A stretch of DNA of 64,000 nucleotides, from contig CAJAQO010000006.1 in the NCBI GenBank assembly GCA_903944085.1, positions 1-64,000 of the forward strand, written 5' to 3'. Shown here one piece after another: positions 10,133 through 19,364 of this stretch. The position numbers were made by a program, and so were the translations under genes. The stretch's first letter is position 1, and every line of letters starts with the position of its first letter. Below the pieces are notes generated by a model, which saw nothing but the letters and a program-made list of their open reading frames with translations, did no database searches and was not told where the DNA came from. Source of the stretch: an uncultured Verrucomicrobia subdivision 3 bacterium (GTDB lineage Bacteria > Verrucomicrobiota > Verrucomicrobiia > Limisphaerales > UBA11358).

Positions 10133-11944
10133 ATGCCCACTTTGATTTCGCCCATGCCGCTCAACGCTGAAAAACTCGCCCAGGCCAAGTCGCTCGGATT
10201 TTCCGACCGGCAAATCGCCCATCTCACCGGCTCCACTGAAGACGCCATCCGCGCCGAGCGCAAACGCATCGGCCTCGTGCCCAGCTACCGGCTCGTGGAC
10301 ACCTGCGCCGCCGAGTTCGAGGCTTACACGCCGTATTATTATTCCACTTATGATCGCGGTGACGACGAGGTGAAACCCGATTCGCCGAAGAAAAAGGTGA
10401 TGATTCTCGGCGGCGGGCCGAATCGCATCGGGCAAGGAATTGAATTTGATTATTGCTGCGTCCACGCGGCGTTTGCGCTCAAGGAAGATGGTTTCGAAAC
10501 GATCATGGTGAATTCGAATCCGGAAACGGTTTCGACGGATTACGACACCAGCGATAAATTATTTTTCGAGCCGCTCACGCTGGAAGACGTGCTGCATATT
10601 TACGAACGCGAAAAATGCTGGGGCGCCATCGCGCAGTTCGGCGGCCAGACGCCGCTCAATCTCGCGCTCGGCCTTCAGAAAAATGGCGTCAACATCATCG
10701 GCACCTCGCCGCAGAGCATTGAGATCGCCGAGGACCGGAAACTTTTCGCCGCGATGCTGCGCAAGCTGGATATTCCGCAGCCGCCCAACGGCCTGGCGAC
10801 GAACGCCGAGGAGGCGCTCGAAGCCTCGAAAAAACTGGGCTATCCCGTGCTCGTGCGGCCAAGCTTCGTGCTCGGCGGCCGCGCGATGCAGATTGTTTAT
10901 TCGGACAGCGAGCTGTCGCATTACATGAAGTTTGCCGTCGAAGCCTCGCACAAACGCCCGGTGCTGGTGGACAAATTTCTCGAAGACGCGACGGAAGTGG
11001 ACGTGGACTGCATCACCGATGTCGGTCTGCCGAACGGCGGCACGATTGTCATCGGCGGAATGCTGGAGCACATCGAATTTGCCGGTGTTCATTCCGGCGA
11101 CGCCGCGATGGTGCTGCCGCCGCATACACTTTCCAAAAAAGTCATCGCCACCATCCGCGAATACACGCACGCGATGGCGCGCGAGCTGCAAGTCATCGGC
11201 CTGATGAATGTCCAATACGCCGTGAAGGGCGACACCGTTTATGTCCTCGAAGTGAACCCGCGCGCCTCGCGCACCGTGCCGTTCGTGAGCAAGGCCATTG
11301 GTTTTCCGCTCGCCAAGCTCGCCGCCAAAGTCATGGCCGGCAAAACGTTGAAGGAGCTGAATTTCACCGAGGAAATCTGGCCGAAGTATTGGGCGGTGAA
11401 GGAATCGGTTTTTCCGTTCAACCGTTTTCACGGCCAGGACATTTTGCTCTCGCCGGAAATGCGTTCCACCGGCGAAGTCATGGGCCTGGACGCCGACCGC
11501 GGCATCGCCTACGCCAAATCGCAGATGGCCGCCGGCTCGCCGCTGCCGTTGAGCGGAAAAGTTTTCATCAGCGTCAGCGACACGCACAAAAAGAAAATCG
11601 TCGAGGTCGCCAAGCAATTTGCCGAACTCGGTTTTGAACTTGTCGCCACCGGCGGCACCGCCACGACTTTGGAAAAGGCCGGGCTGAAAGTGGAGCGCAT
11701 CCACAAATTATCCGAAGGCCGGCCCAACGCGATTGACCTGCTCAAAAACAAGGAGCTACAGCTCGTCATCAACACGCCCAGCGGCGCCACGCCGCGCGCC
11801 GATGAAATCAAGATCCGCACCACCGCCGTCTATACCGGCACGCCGATCATGACGACGATTTCCAGCGCCCAGGCCGCCGTGCGCGGCATCGCCGCGCTGA
11901 AAAAATCCGGCTACGAGGTGAAGACGGTGCAGGAATACCATTGA
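10133..11944 (+). CDS. carB: Carbamoyl-phosphate synthase large subunit, C-terminal half (split CarB)
   Basis: KKKVMILGGGPNRIGQGIEFDYCCVHAAFALKEDGFETIMVNSNPETVSTDYDTSDKLFFEPLTLEDV..., ATP-grasp plus C-terminal MGS-like domain. Starts in the oligomerisation region; only about 600 aa versus about 1070 for a full-length CarB. Confidence 0.92.
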   Translation: MPTLISPMPLNAEKLAQAKSLGFSDRQIAHLTGSTEDAIRAERKRIGLVPSYRLVDTCAAEFEAYTPYYYSTYDRGDDEVKPDSPKKKVMILGGGPNRIGQGIEFDYCCVHAAFALKEDGFETIMVNSNPETVSTDYDTSDKLFFEPLTLEDVLHIYEREKCWGAIAQFGGQTPLNLALGLQKNGVNIIGTSPQSIEIAEDRKLFAAMLRKLDIPQPPNGLATNAEEALEASKKLGYPVLVRPSFVLGGRAMQIVYSDSELSHYMKFAVEASHKRPVLVDKFLEDATEVDVDCITDVGLPNGGTIVIGGMLEHIEFAGVHSGDAAMVLPPHTLSKKVIATIREYTHAMARELQVIGLMNVQYAVKGDTVYVLEVNPRASRTVPFVSKAIGFPLAKLAAKVMAGKTLKELNFTEEIWPKYWAVKESVFPFNRFHGQDILLSPEMRSTGEVMGLDADRGIAYAKSQMAAGSPLPLSGKVFISVSDTHKKKIVEVAKQFAELGFELVATGGTATTLEKAGLKVERIHKLSEGRPNAIDLLKNKELQLVINTPSGATPRADEIKIRTTAVYTGTPIMTTISSAQAAVRGIAALKKSGYEVKTVQEYH

Positions 11945-11995
11945 ACAGGCCACGCCCTTGGTAACGGCTGCGATGAGAAGGGCGCCAACCATTTT

Positions 11996-13150
11996 ATGAA
12001 CTTCAAACTCATCCTCTGCCTCGCGCTCGTTTTGAGCGGCAAATTTTTAGCGACTTCCGCCAGCGCGCAGCCCAAAGCATCGCCCGCATTTTCCGGCGCG
12101 GAAGGTTTCGGCCAGTTCGCCAGCGGCGGGCGCGGCGGCGAAATTTTCCACGTCACCACGCTGGACGATGCCGGTCCCGGTTCCTTCCGCGAGGCGGTGA
12201 GCAAACCCAATCGCATTGTCACCTTTGATGTCGGCGGCATCATTCGTCTGAAATCCAACGTCGCCATCAGCAGCCACCTCACGCTCGACGGAACCAGCGC
12301 GCCCGGCGAAGGCATCACGCTTTACGGTCGCTCCACTTCCTTCAGCGGACAAAATGACATCATCGTCCGCTACCTGCGTTTCCGCGAAGGCATCGCCGGC
12401 GACAAGGGCAAATGTTCCGTGAATCTTTCCGGCGGCAGCGACATGATTTTTGACCATTGCAGCATCGAATGGGGCCGCTGGGATTGCCTCGGCCTGACGC
12501 AGGGCAGCCACGACATCACGTTTCAGAATTGCATCATCGGCGAGGGCGTGGACCCGCAGCGCTTCGGCTCGCTCTCCGATTCCGTGACGAATATCACCTA
12601 CACGCACAACCTTTGGATCAACAACCAGAGCCGCAATCCCAAGGCGAAAGGGAAAATTCAATACATCAACAACGTCGTTTACAACTGGGGCGTCTGCGGC
12701 CTCGTCGGCGGCCATTCGGGCGCGGATCATTTTCAGGATGTCGTCGGCAACTATTTTATCGCCGGGCCGAATTCCAACCAGCACGCCGTCGGGGAGTGCG
12801 CCAAAACCGACCACTTTTTTCTCAAAGGAAATTTTGTGGATTTGGACAAGGACGGAAAATTGAACGGTCGCGAACTGGTTCCCGCCGACTTCGGCAGCGG
12901 CGAAAGCGCACCGACATTTGTGGCCGCGCCCAGCAACGGCTCGCTCGACGGTCTGAAAATCGAAGCCGCCACCGCTGCGCTTTCCAACGTCCTCGCCCAC
13001 GCCGGCTGTTCATTACATCGCGATGCCGTGGACGCGCGGCTGATTGACGCCGTGCAATCCTTCGGCACGCGCGGGAAAATCATTCACGACGAGGCTGAAG
13101 CCGGCGGTCTTGGCGATCGGCCCGCAGTCCAAAACCCGCCCGCCAAATAA
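11996..13150 (+). CDS. Secreted pectate lyase-like polysaccharide lyase (parallel beta-helix)
   Basis: Signal peptide, then AFSGAEGFGQFASGGRGGEIFHVTTLDDAGPGSFREAVSKPNRIVTFDVGGIIRL...HCSIEWGRWDCLGL. Confidence 0.85.
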   Translation: MNFKLILCLALVLSGKFLATSASAQPKASPAFSGAEGFGQFASGGRGGEIFHVTTLDDAGPGSFREAVSKPNRIVTFDVGGIIRLKSNVAISSHLTLDGTSAPGEGITLYGRSTSFSGQNDIIVRYLRFREGIAGDKGKCSVNLSGGSDMIFDHCSIEWGRWDCLGLTQGSHDITFQNCIIGEGVDPQRFGSLSDSVTNITYTHNLWINNQSRNPKAKGKIQYINNVVYNWGVCGLVGGHSGADHFQDVVGNYFIAGPNSNQHAVGECAKTDHFFLKGNFVDLDKDGKLNGRELVPADFGSGESAPTFVAAPSNGSLDGLKIEAATAALSNVLAHAGCSLHRDAVDARLIDAVQSFGTRGKIIHDEAEAGGLGDRPAVQNPPAK

Positions 13151-13222
13151 AAGAAGAAATTTTCGCGGCGGCGCAATGCCTTCCGGCTTGGTGCCGGTTT
13201 AATTCAAGCAGCGATTCGCGGC

Positions 13223-13825
13223 TCACTCCGCCCAATCGCCCGTCTTCAAATATGGTTTCAGCTTTTCCTTCAGGGTTTCGCGACCGCGATGAATGAGCGA
13301 TTTGGTGGCGGAAAGGGAACAGTCCAAAATCGCGGCGATTTCCTCGTAGCTCAACTCGTCCTGCCGGCACAGCAAAATGGCGGTGCGCTGGTTTTCCGGC
13401 AGCTCGGCGAGCGCGTCTTCGATTTTCCGGGCCAGCTCACCGTGCAGCACATTTTCGACCGGCAGGAAATTTTTTTTGTCTTCATACTGCCGTTGCGGCT
13501 GGTCGTCGTGTTCGACGTGGCTTTCCTCGATGGATTCGGCGGGATGGCGCGAGCGGCGGCGGATTTCGTTCAGGCAGAGATTCCGGGCGATCGTGAACAG
13601 CCAGGTGGAAAACTTGGCGGTGCGTTCGTAGCGCTGCCGCGATTTGTAAACCTGCAAAAAAACATTTTGCGCCAGATCCTCGGATTCGGTCTCGTCGCGC
13701 AGCGTGCGGCAGATGAAATTAAACAGCGGCTGCTGGTATTTTTCTACCAGTTCGGCGAACGCCACCCGGTCGCCGCGTTTCACGCGCAGCATGAGGGCGG
13801 CATCGGGGTCGGGGTGGTCCGGCAT
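13223..13825 (-). CDS. RNA polymerase ECF sigma factor
   Basis: 200 aa; FAELVEKYQQPLFNFICRTLRDETESEDLAQNVFLQVY (region 2) and AELPENQRTAILLCRQDELSYEEIAAILDCSLSATKSLIHRGRETLKEKL (region 4). Confidence 0.95.
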   Translation of the reverse strand: MPDHPDPDAALMLRVKRGDRVAFAELVEKYQQPLFNFICRTLRDETESEDLAQNVFLQVYKSRQRYERTAKFSTWLFTIARNLCLNEIRRRSRHPAESIEESHVEHDDQPQRQYEDKKNFLPVENVLHGELARKIEDALAELPENQRTAILLCRQDELSYEEIAAILDCSLSATKSLIHRGRETLKEKLKPYLKTGDWAE

Positions 13826-13952
13826 CGTCGGGTAAGTCTATTGAACGCCCGACGCACGACAAGGTTTCGCTGCGTGCCGGCGCAATAATAAAACCGGGCG
13901 CGGAGCAAATTTTAATTTCCTTCGCCGCCGCCACCGGACATCCTGTGCGCCC

Positions 13953-16745
13953 GTGCTGGATCTGCTAAACAAAATCGAGGCCGCCGCCGAAGCGAAATTG
14001 TCATTTGCGCCGAACGCCACGGCGGCGGAAAAACTCGCGCGCTACAAAAATTTTCTCAAGGTGGAAGCCCACCGGCTCAAACTGCTGCATCGCGCCGGGG
14101 CGGACGGGCGGGAAATTTGCCAGGCGCGGGCGGCCATTTTGGATGCGCTGCTCAAACATCTTTGGAGCTCGGCGAAAGCCAGCCTGTTCAACGAATCAAA
14201 ACAAGAGTTTCCGCCGATCGCGCTGGTCGCCATCGGCGGTTTTGGCCGGGCCGAGTTAAATCCGCACAGCGACATTGATTTCATGTTTCTGCACGAAGGA
14301 CAGGTCGCCGCCGGCAAGCCCAAACCGTATCTGGCGAAGCTCATTGACGGCGTGCTGTATCCGCTGTGGGACATCGGCCTGAAAATCGGCTATTCCGTGC
14401 GCGACCTGGATGATTGCGTGAAAGTGGCGAACACCGACATGCAGTCCAAAACCTCGCTCATCGAATCGCGGCTCATCGTGGGCGACGAAAATCTTTTCGG
14501 CAAATTTCAAAAAGCGGTCGTCAGCAAATGTGTCCTCGGCTACGAAGATAAATACATCGCCCTGCGGCTCGAAGACCAGGCCAGCCGGCGCAGCAAGCAC
14601 GGCAACTCCGCCTGCATGCAGGAGCCGAACATCAAAAACGGCTGCGGCGGCCTGCGCGATTTTCAAAATCTGCTGTGGATGACTTTTTTCAAATACCGCA
14701 CGCAATCCTTGCAGGAATTGCAAACGCGAGAATTTGTCAGCGCCGCCGAACGCAAGCAGTTGGAGGCGGCGTATGATTTTCTCCTGCGCGTCCGCACGGA
14801 ACTGCATTACCACACCAACCGGCCGCAGGATGTGCTCGGAAAGAATTTGCAACCCGCTGTGGCGACCAATCTCGGCTACGGCGACCGCTCGCCCAGCCAG
14901 CGTATTGAGAAATTCATGCGCGATTTGTATGTTCACATGCGGAACATTTATCTCATCACCCGCACGCTGGAACAGCGTATGGCCTTGCTGTCACCGCAGC
15001 AAACCAGCCGGCTCGCCAAATTGCGCCGGCTGCTGGCCGGCGCGTCGCCGCGCAAAATGCCCGAGCCGGTGGATGGCTTTATTTTTGTGGGCGACGAGAT
15101 TCGCGCCGCCAGCAACCGGATTTTCCGCGACTCGCCGCGCCGATTAATGCGCGTTTTTCTGCACGCGCAGCAACGGCATCTGCGGCTGCATCCCGACCTC
15201 GCGCAGCTCATCCGCAACCAGCTTTCGCTCGTCAACCGCGAGTTTTTGAACGACGAGCATGTGCGCGAAACTTTTTTAACCATCCTCGAACGGCGCGGCG
15301 AAGTCTCGGCGGTTTTGCGCGCGATGCACGAAGTAAATTTTCTCGGCAAATACATTCCCGAATTCGGCAAGCTGACGTGTCTCGTGCAGCACGAATTTTA
15401 TCACCAATACTCCGCCGACGAGCACACGCTCGTCTGCATTGAGCAGCTCGACAAAATTTGGGAAGCCAAGGAGCCGCCGTTCAAAAACTACGCGCCGGTT
15501 TTTCTCGGGCTGGAACGCCCCGGCCTGCTTTATCTTGCGCTGTTGCTGCACGACGTCGGCAAGGCGGCCGTGCACGAACAAGGCAAGCACGCCGAGGTCG
15601 GCGCGGCGCTGGCCATGCGCGCCGCCCGGCGATTGCAACTCGAAACGACGGCGGCGGACACGGTGGAATTTCTGGTCGAAAAACATTTGCTCATGGCCAC
15701 GCTGTCGCAGCGGCGCGATCTCGACGACGCGTCGGTCATCCGCAATTTCGCGCGGCAGGTAGGCTCGCCGGAAAAATTGAATCTGCTGACGCTGCTGACC
15801 TTTGCCGACTCGCAAGGCACCAGCGACAAGCTGTGGAGCGGCTTCAAGGATTCGTTGTTGTGGCAGTTGCATTCGCGGGCCCAGACGCTGCTCACCGGCG
15901 GCACGGAATTTCGCCGCGCTTCCGCCAAGGCCCGCGAGGAACTCCGCGACGCCGTGCGGGAACTGGCCGCGCGCCGGATCACCGACGAGGAACTGGCCGC
16001 CCATTTCCGGCAACTGCCGGATCGGTATTACGAAATCCATACGCCCAAGCAAATTCTCGACGATGTGGAGTTGACCCACCGTTTCATGCACCGGCTGATC
16101 TCCGAAAACCAGCGCGCGCTCGCGCCGGTCACCGCGTGGATTGACGAGCGTGACCGCGGTTACAGCCTCGTTAAAGTCTGCACCTGGGACCGCGCCGGAC
16201 TGTTTGGAAAAATCGCCGGCGCGTTAAGCGCCACCGGCCTGAACATTTTGGGCGCGCAAATTTTCACCCGCGCCGACGGCATCGCGCTGGACACCTTTTT
16301 CGTCAACGACGGGCGCAGCGGCAATCTCGCCGCCCGCGAACAGCGTGAGAAATTTTCCGACCTGCTGGAAGCAGTGCTGACCGGCGAGGAAGTCAATTTG
16401 CACAAGCTCATCGCGCAACAATCCACCGCGCGACCGGCCTATTCCGCCTACCTCGGCGAGCGCATCAGCACCAAAATCCGCTGCGACAACACTGCGTCCG
16501 ACGACCGGACGCTGATTGAAATCGAGACCGAAGACCGCTTGGGTCTGCTCCACGCCATTTCGCAAACACTGGCCGCCCAGCGACTAGACATCTCCGCCGC
16601 GCGCATCGTGACTGAACGCGGCGCGGCGGTGGACAGTTTTTATGTGCGCGAGATTGACGGTGGGAAAATCAATTTGTCGGAACGTCAGACGGCGATTGAA
16701 CTGGCGCTGCGCACCGCCATCGGCCAGCTAGAAGCGCTGCCATAG
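13953..16745 (+). CDS. glnD: [Protein-PII] uridylyltransferase
   Basis: 930 aa; GGFGRAELNPHSDIDFMFLH nucleotidyltransferase motif, HD domain LLLHDVGKAAVHEQGKHAEVGA, two C-terminal ACT domains. GTG start. Confidence 0.94.
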   Translation: MLDLLNKIEAAAEAKLSFAPNATAAEKLARYKNFLKVEAHRLKLLHRAGADGREICQARAAILDALLKHLWSSAKASLFNESKQEFPPIALVAIGGFGRAELNPHSDIDFMFLHEGQVAAGKPKPYLAKLIDGVLYPLWDIGLKIGYSVRDLDDCVKVANTDMQSKTSLIESRLIVGDENLFGKFQKAVVSKCVLGYEDKYIALRLEDQASRRSKHGNSACMQEPNIKNGCGGLRDFQNLLWMTFFKYRTQSLQELQTREFVSAAERKQLEAAYDFLLRVRTELHYHTNRPQDVLGKNLQPAVATNLGYGDRSPSQRIEKFMRDLYVHMRNIYLITRTLEQRMALLSPQQTSRLAKLRRLLAGASPRKMPEPVDGFIFVGDEIRAASNRIFRDSPRRLMRVFLHAQQRHLRLHPDLAQLIRNQLSLVNREFLNDEHVRETFLTILERRGEVSAVLRAMHEVNFLGKYIPEFGKLTCLVQHEFYHQYSADEHTLVCIEQLDKIWEAKEPPFKNYAPVFLGLERPGLLYLALLLHDVGKAAVHEQGKHAEVGAALAMRAARRLQLETTAADTVEFLVEKHLLMATLSQRRDLDDASVIRNFARQVGSPEKLNLLTLLTFADSQGTSDKLWSGFKDSLLWQLHSRAQTLLTGGTEFRRASAKAREELRDAVRELAARRITDEELAAHFRQLPDRYYEIHTPKQILDDVELTHRFMHRLISENQRALAPVTAWIDERDRGYSLVKVCTWDRAGLFGKIAGALSATGLNILGAQIFTRADGIALDTFFVNDGRSGNLAAREQREKFSDLLEAVLTGEEVNLHKLIAQQSTARPAYSAYLGERISTKIRCDNTASDDRTLIEIETEDRLGLLHAISQTLAAQRLDISAARIVTERGAAVDSFYVREIDGGKINLSERQTAIELALRTAIGQLEALP

Positions 16746-16835
16746 CTTGCAAACCAGTTGCCAAGGGTCCGGCAGTCTGATAGAAAGCAACGAGTCCCGT
16801 GCAGGCAAGCCGTATTGACGCGGCGCACTGTGCAG

Positions 16836-16909
16836 GCGGGTGTGGTTCAATGGTAGAATGTGGCCTTCCCAAGGCTGAGACGAGGGTTCGATTCCCTTCA
16901 CCCGCTCCA
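16836..16909 (+). tRNA. tRNA-Gly(CCC), CCA encoded; integration site (attL)
   Basis: GCGGGTGTGGTTCAATGGTAGAATGTGGCCTTCCCAAGGCTGAGACGAGGGTTCGATTCCCTTCACCCGCTCCA; acceptor GCGGGTG/CACCCGC, anticodon loop TTCCCAA. Confidence 0.95.
16880..16909 (+). repeat. attL: 3' part of tRNA-Gly
   Basis: ACGAGGGTTCGATTCCCTTCACCCGCTCCA, paired with 52048-52077. Confidence 0.88.
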
Positions 16910-16973
16910 CTTCTTCAGAAATAAAGCAAATACGCGGTTAATTTCACTTTCAGCCTCCTTCGCCGGTCATATT

Positions 16974-16995
16974 GCATAACAGTTGCATAACACAC
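16974..16995 (+). repeat. Left-end integrase arm-site-like repeat
   Basis: GCATAACAGTTGCATAACACAC; 20/22 identical to 51910-51931. Both are followed 13-15 bp later by GTGGTTTTRCTGGTT. Confidence 0.55.
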
Positions 16996-17212
16996 CCGCT
17001 TTCGGTTATTGTGGTTTTGCTGGTTGTTATGGTTGCTCATGGTGATACCGCCGACCGGACGCGTCTGGCCGGCCAACGTGAATCACTGTGCTCCAATTTA
17101 ACCCCCAAAAAATATTTTCACATGGACAGCCATTGTCCCACCCTGTCTGTTAGCCTTTGTCCAATCGTGACAATTCATATCCAATTGCGCCATACTCACC
17201 GGACTATTTTCC

Positions 17213-18721
17213 ATGGGTGACGCGGCCACAACAATTCAAGGCAGCCACGAGCCGAAAGGTCTCGGCACCAAGCTTGCGCCGTTGTTGAGTGGCGGCTTTT
17301 TCCGCCCGTTGGCGCGGCCAACCGCCGCCATCTATGTGGACTGCGCGGCCAGTCTTTGCGAAGCGGCGGATGAAGGCGGTCAGCTTGGTCATGCGGAGGC
17401 GCGCTTGCTCATCCGCGAAGTTCTCGCCGCCCACCCCGATGTTCAGCTCGACGAAGATGAAGGCGGCCAATTCCGCGACCTGAACCAGCGCGCCGCCCAG
17501 TTCTTTAACAAGCTCATCGAAGCCAACTGGCTGACGCCCCGGCGGGTCAGCCTGGATCAAAACTTTGTGCTCATCACGCCGCCGCTGCGGCGGTTGTTGC
17601 GCATGTTGCGCGACCTAGCCGAAGATCGTCCCGCTGAATTAAAAGATTTTGCCGCTACCCTCCGGACCCTGTGCAGGGATTTGCTTGTGGACGGGGCGCT
17701 TGATCCCAATCGCCTGAGTCCCGACGAAATGCGCATGACGGTTAAAGACCTGCTGGAGCGCGGTGGTCGGGCCGAGGATCAGATGCACGCGGTCGAGACG
17801 CTGATCATTCATCAGGAAGCTGCCCAGCGCCAGAGCGCGTCAGCCAATGAAACCGTTCAGCGCATGTTGGTGGATTTTCATCAGGGTGAGCACATGGTCT
17901 GTTACGATGCCTTGCAGGAGGCAGGTTTGCTGCCGCGCCTGAATCTGGCGCACTCGGTTGCTTTGGAGGCATTTTATGATCCCTTTACCAAGCAGCGCCT
18001 CGCCACCGGCCTTGCCAAGCATCTCAACCTGAGCGATTCCGACGCCTTTGCCGAAGCCGAGCGTTTATTGAACAAACTCTGCCGCCAACTCGCCTCGATC
18101 CCGGCCAAGCAGCGCATTATTGATGGCCGCATGTCTGACTTCGCTCGTCTGTCGGCCGCGCGTTATCGCTACCAGACGGAAATGCGGGGACGCCGCCCGG
18201 AACAGGTGAAAGCCTATCTGGACGAAGCCGCCCGGATCCACGCCGGCAAGTCATTTGCCAGTCTCGCCGACGAACATGGCATGACTCTGCTGACCCCCAC
18301 GGTGGAATTATATTTTGGTGCTGATTCCCTGTCGCGTCCCCGTCGCCAGCGATTGCCGGTGGATTTGAATCTCGCCCCGCCTCCGGAGAACACAGATGCC
18401 GATGCCGCCAAGGATGAAATTCGCCGCCGCAATCTGGATGTTCTCACCCCGCAGCGCGCAGCACGTTTCATCGAAAAGCAACTCGGTAGCAAGGGCGCGC
18501 GCATTTCGACTGAACAATTACATGTGACGGTCGAAGACGACCTGCTCGATTTGCTGGCCGTGCTTGCTTTTGACCGCGGCCCGGCGGCGGTATCCCATCG
18601 CACGGTGCGCTGGCGGATTCATCCTCTCCGAGCCGATTTTGCCACCGAACCGGAGCGCATTCCCCGCGATGCCGAGGCAGATCGTCTGTTCGAGCGGTTC
18701 ACCATCGAAAGGATTTCCTGA
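17213..18721 (+). CDS. jetA: Wadjet anti-plasmid system protein JetA
   Basis: 502 aa kleisin-like (LGTKLAPLLSGGFFRPLARPTAAIYVDCAASLCEAADEGGQLGHAEARLLIREVL...); first gene of a jetABCD-order operon. Confidence 0.85.
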   Translation: MGDAATTIQGSHEPKGLGTKLAPLLSGGFFRPLARPTAAIYVDCAASLCEAADEGGQLGHAEARLLIREVLAAHPDVQLDEDEGGQFRDLNQRAAQFFNKLIEANWLTPRRVSLDQNFVLITPPLRRLLRMLRDLAEDRPAELKDFAATLRTLCRDLLVDGALDPNRLSPDEMRMTVKDLLERGGRAEDQMHAVETLIIHQEAAQRQSASANETVQRMLVDFHQGEHMVCYDALQEAGLLPRLNLAHSVALEAFYDPFTKQRLATGLAKHLNLSDSDAFAEAERLLNKLCRQLASIPAKQRIIDGRMSDFARLSAARYRYQTEMRGRRPEQVKAYLDEAARIHAGKSFASLADEHGMTLLTPTVELYFGADSLSRPRRQRLPVDLNLAPPPENTDADAAKDEIRRRNLDVLTPQRAARFIEKQLGSKGARISTEQLHVTVEDDLLDLLAVLAFDRGPAAVSHRTVRWRIHPLRADFATEPERIPRDAEADRLFERFTIERIS

Positions 18722-18722
18722 T

Positions 18723-19364
18723 ATGTCACTACCTTGGCCCACGTTTGCATCTTGGAATCGGATTCGCGAGGATGAGCGCTCCGCACTCTCGGCCGTGCTG
18801 ACCGAACTTCTGGCCCACGGCGCCCTGATCGGTGAGGCTGGGCGCGATCACGAACTTTATCTTTTGGCGCGTGAATACCAGCGCGAGCTGGGTGAATACC
18901 TCTCCCCGTTAAATCTTGAACTCGTCGCCGATCCCGACCGGCCCATCTTCCAACTCCGTCCGGTTCCGGGCGATTGCGGGCTGGTTGCCCGTTTCAACAA
19001 AGCCGAGACGTTGCTCGTGCTCACGCTCTGGCGCATCTACCACGACGCCCGTATGGAGCAAACGGCGGAAACGGTCGTGGTCACCGCCAATGATATTTGG
19101 CAGCGGCTCAAACTATACTTCCAGCAGGTGGATTTGCCGGCGGCCACCCAGTTGCGCGAGATGCTGGGCAAACTGCGCAACCGGCGGCTCGTGTCCGTCC
19201 AATGGCATGAGGACACCGATTTGTTCGGTGAATCCTCGGTGGAGATTTTACCCACGTTGGCGCGGACGATTCCTTTCGAGAACGCCGCTGCCTGGCAGCA
19301 GCAGGTGGATTTGTATCAATCGCCAGCCGCTGAAACGGAAGCCGGAAAGGATCCGACGCCATGA
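18723..19364 (+). CDS. jetB: Wadjet JetB (DUF4194, MukE/KITE-like)
   Basis: ATG at 18723, 213 aa; LVARFNKAETLLVLTLWRIYHDARMEQTAETVVVTANDIWQRLKLYF..., between jetA and jetC. Confidence 0.87.
   Translation: MSLPWPTFASWNRIREDERSALSAVLTELLAHGALIGEAGRDHELYLLAREYQRELGEYLSPLNLELVADPDRPIFQLRPVPGDCGLVARFNKAETLLVLTLWRIYHDARMEQTAETVVVTANDIWQRLKLYFQQVDLPAATQLREMLGKLRNRRLVSVQWHEDTDLFGESSVEILPTLARTIPFENAAAWQQQVDLYQSPAAETEAGKDPTP

Noticed and set aside
10559-11704. 381-aa antisense ORF opposite carB
   Set aside because: Shadow ORF; the plus strand encodes conserved CarB.
12047-13000. 317-aa antisense ORF opposite the pectate lyase
   Set aside because: Shadow ORF with no domain; the plus strand is better supported.
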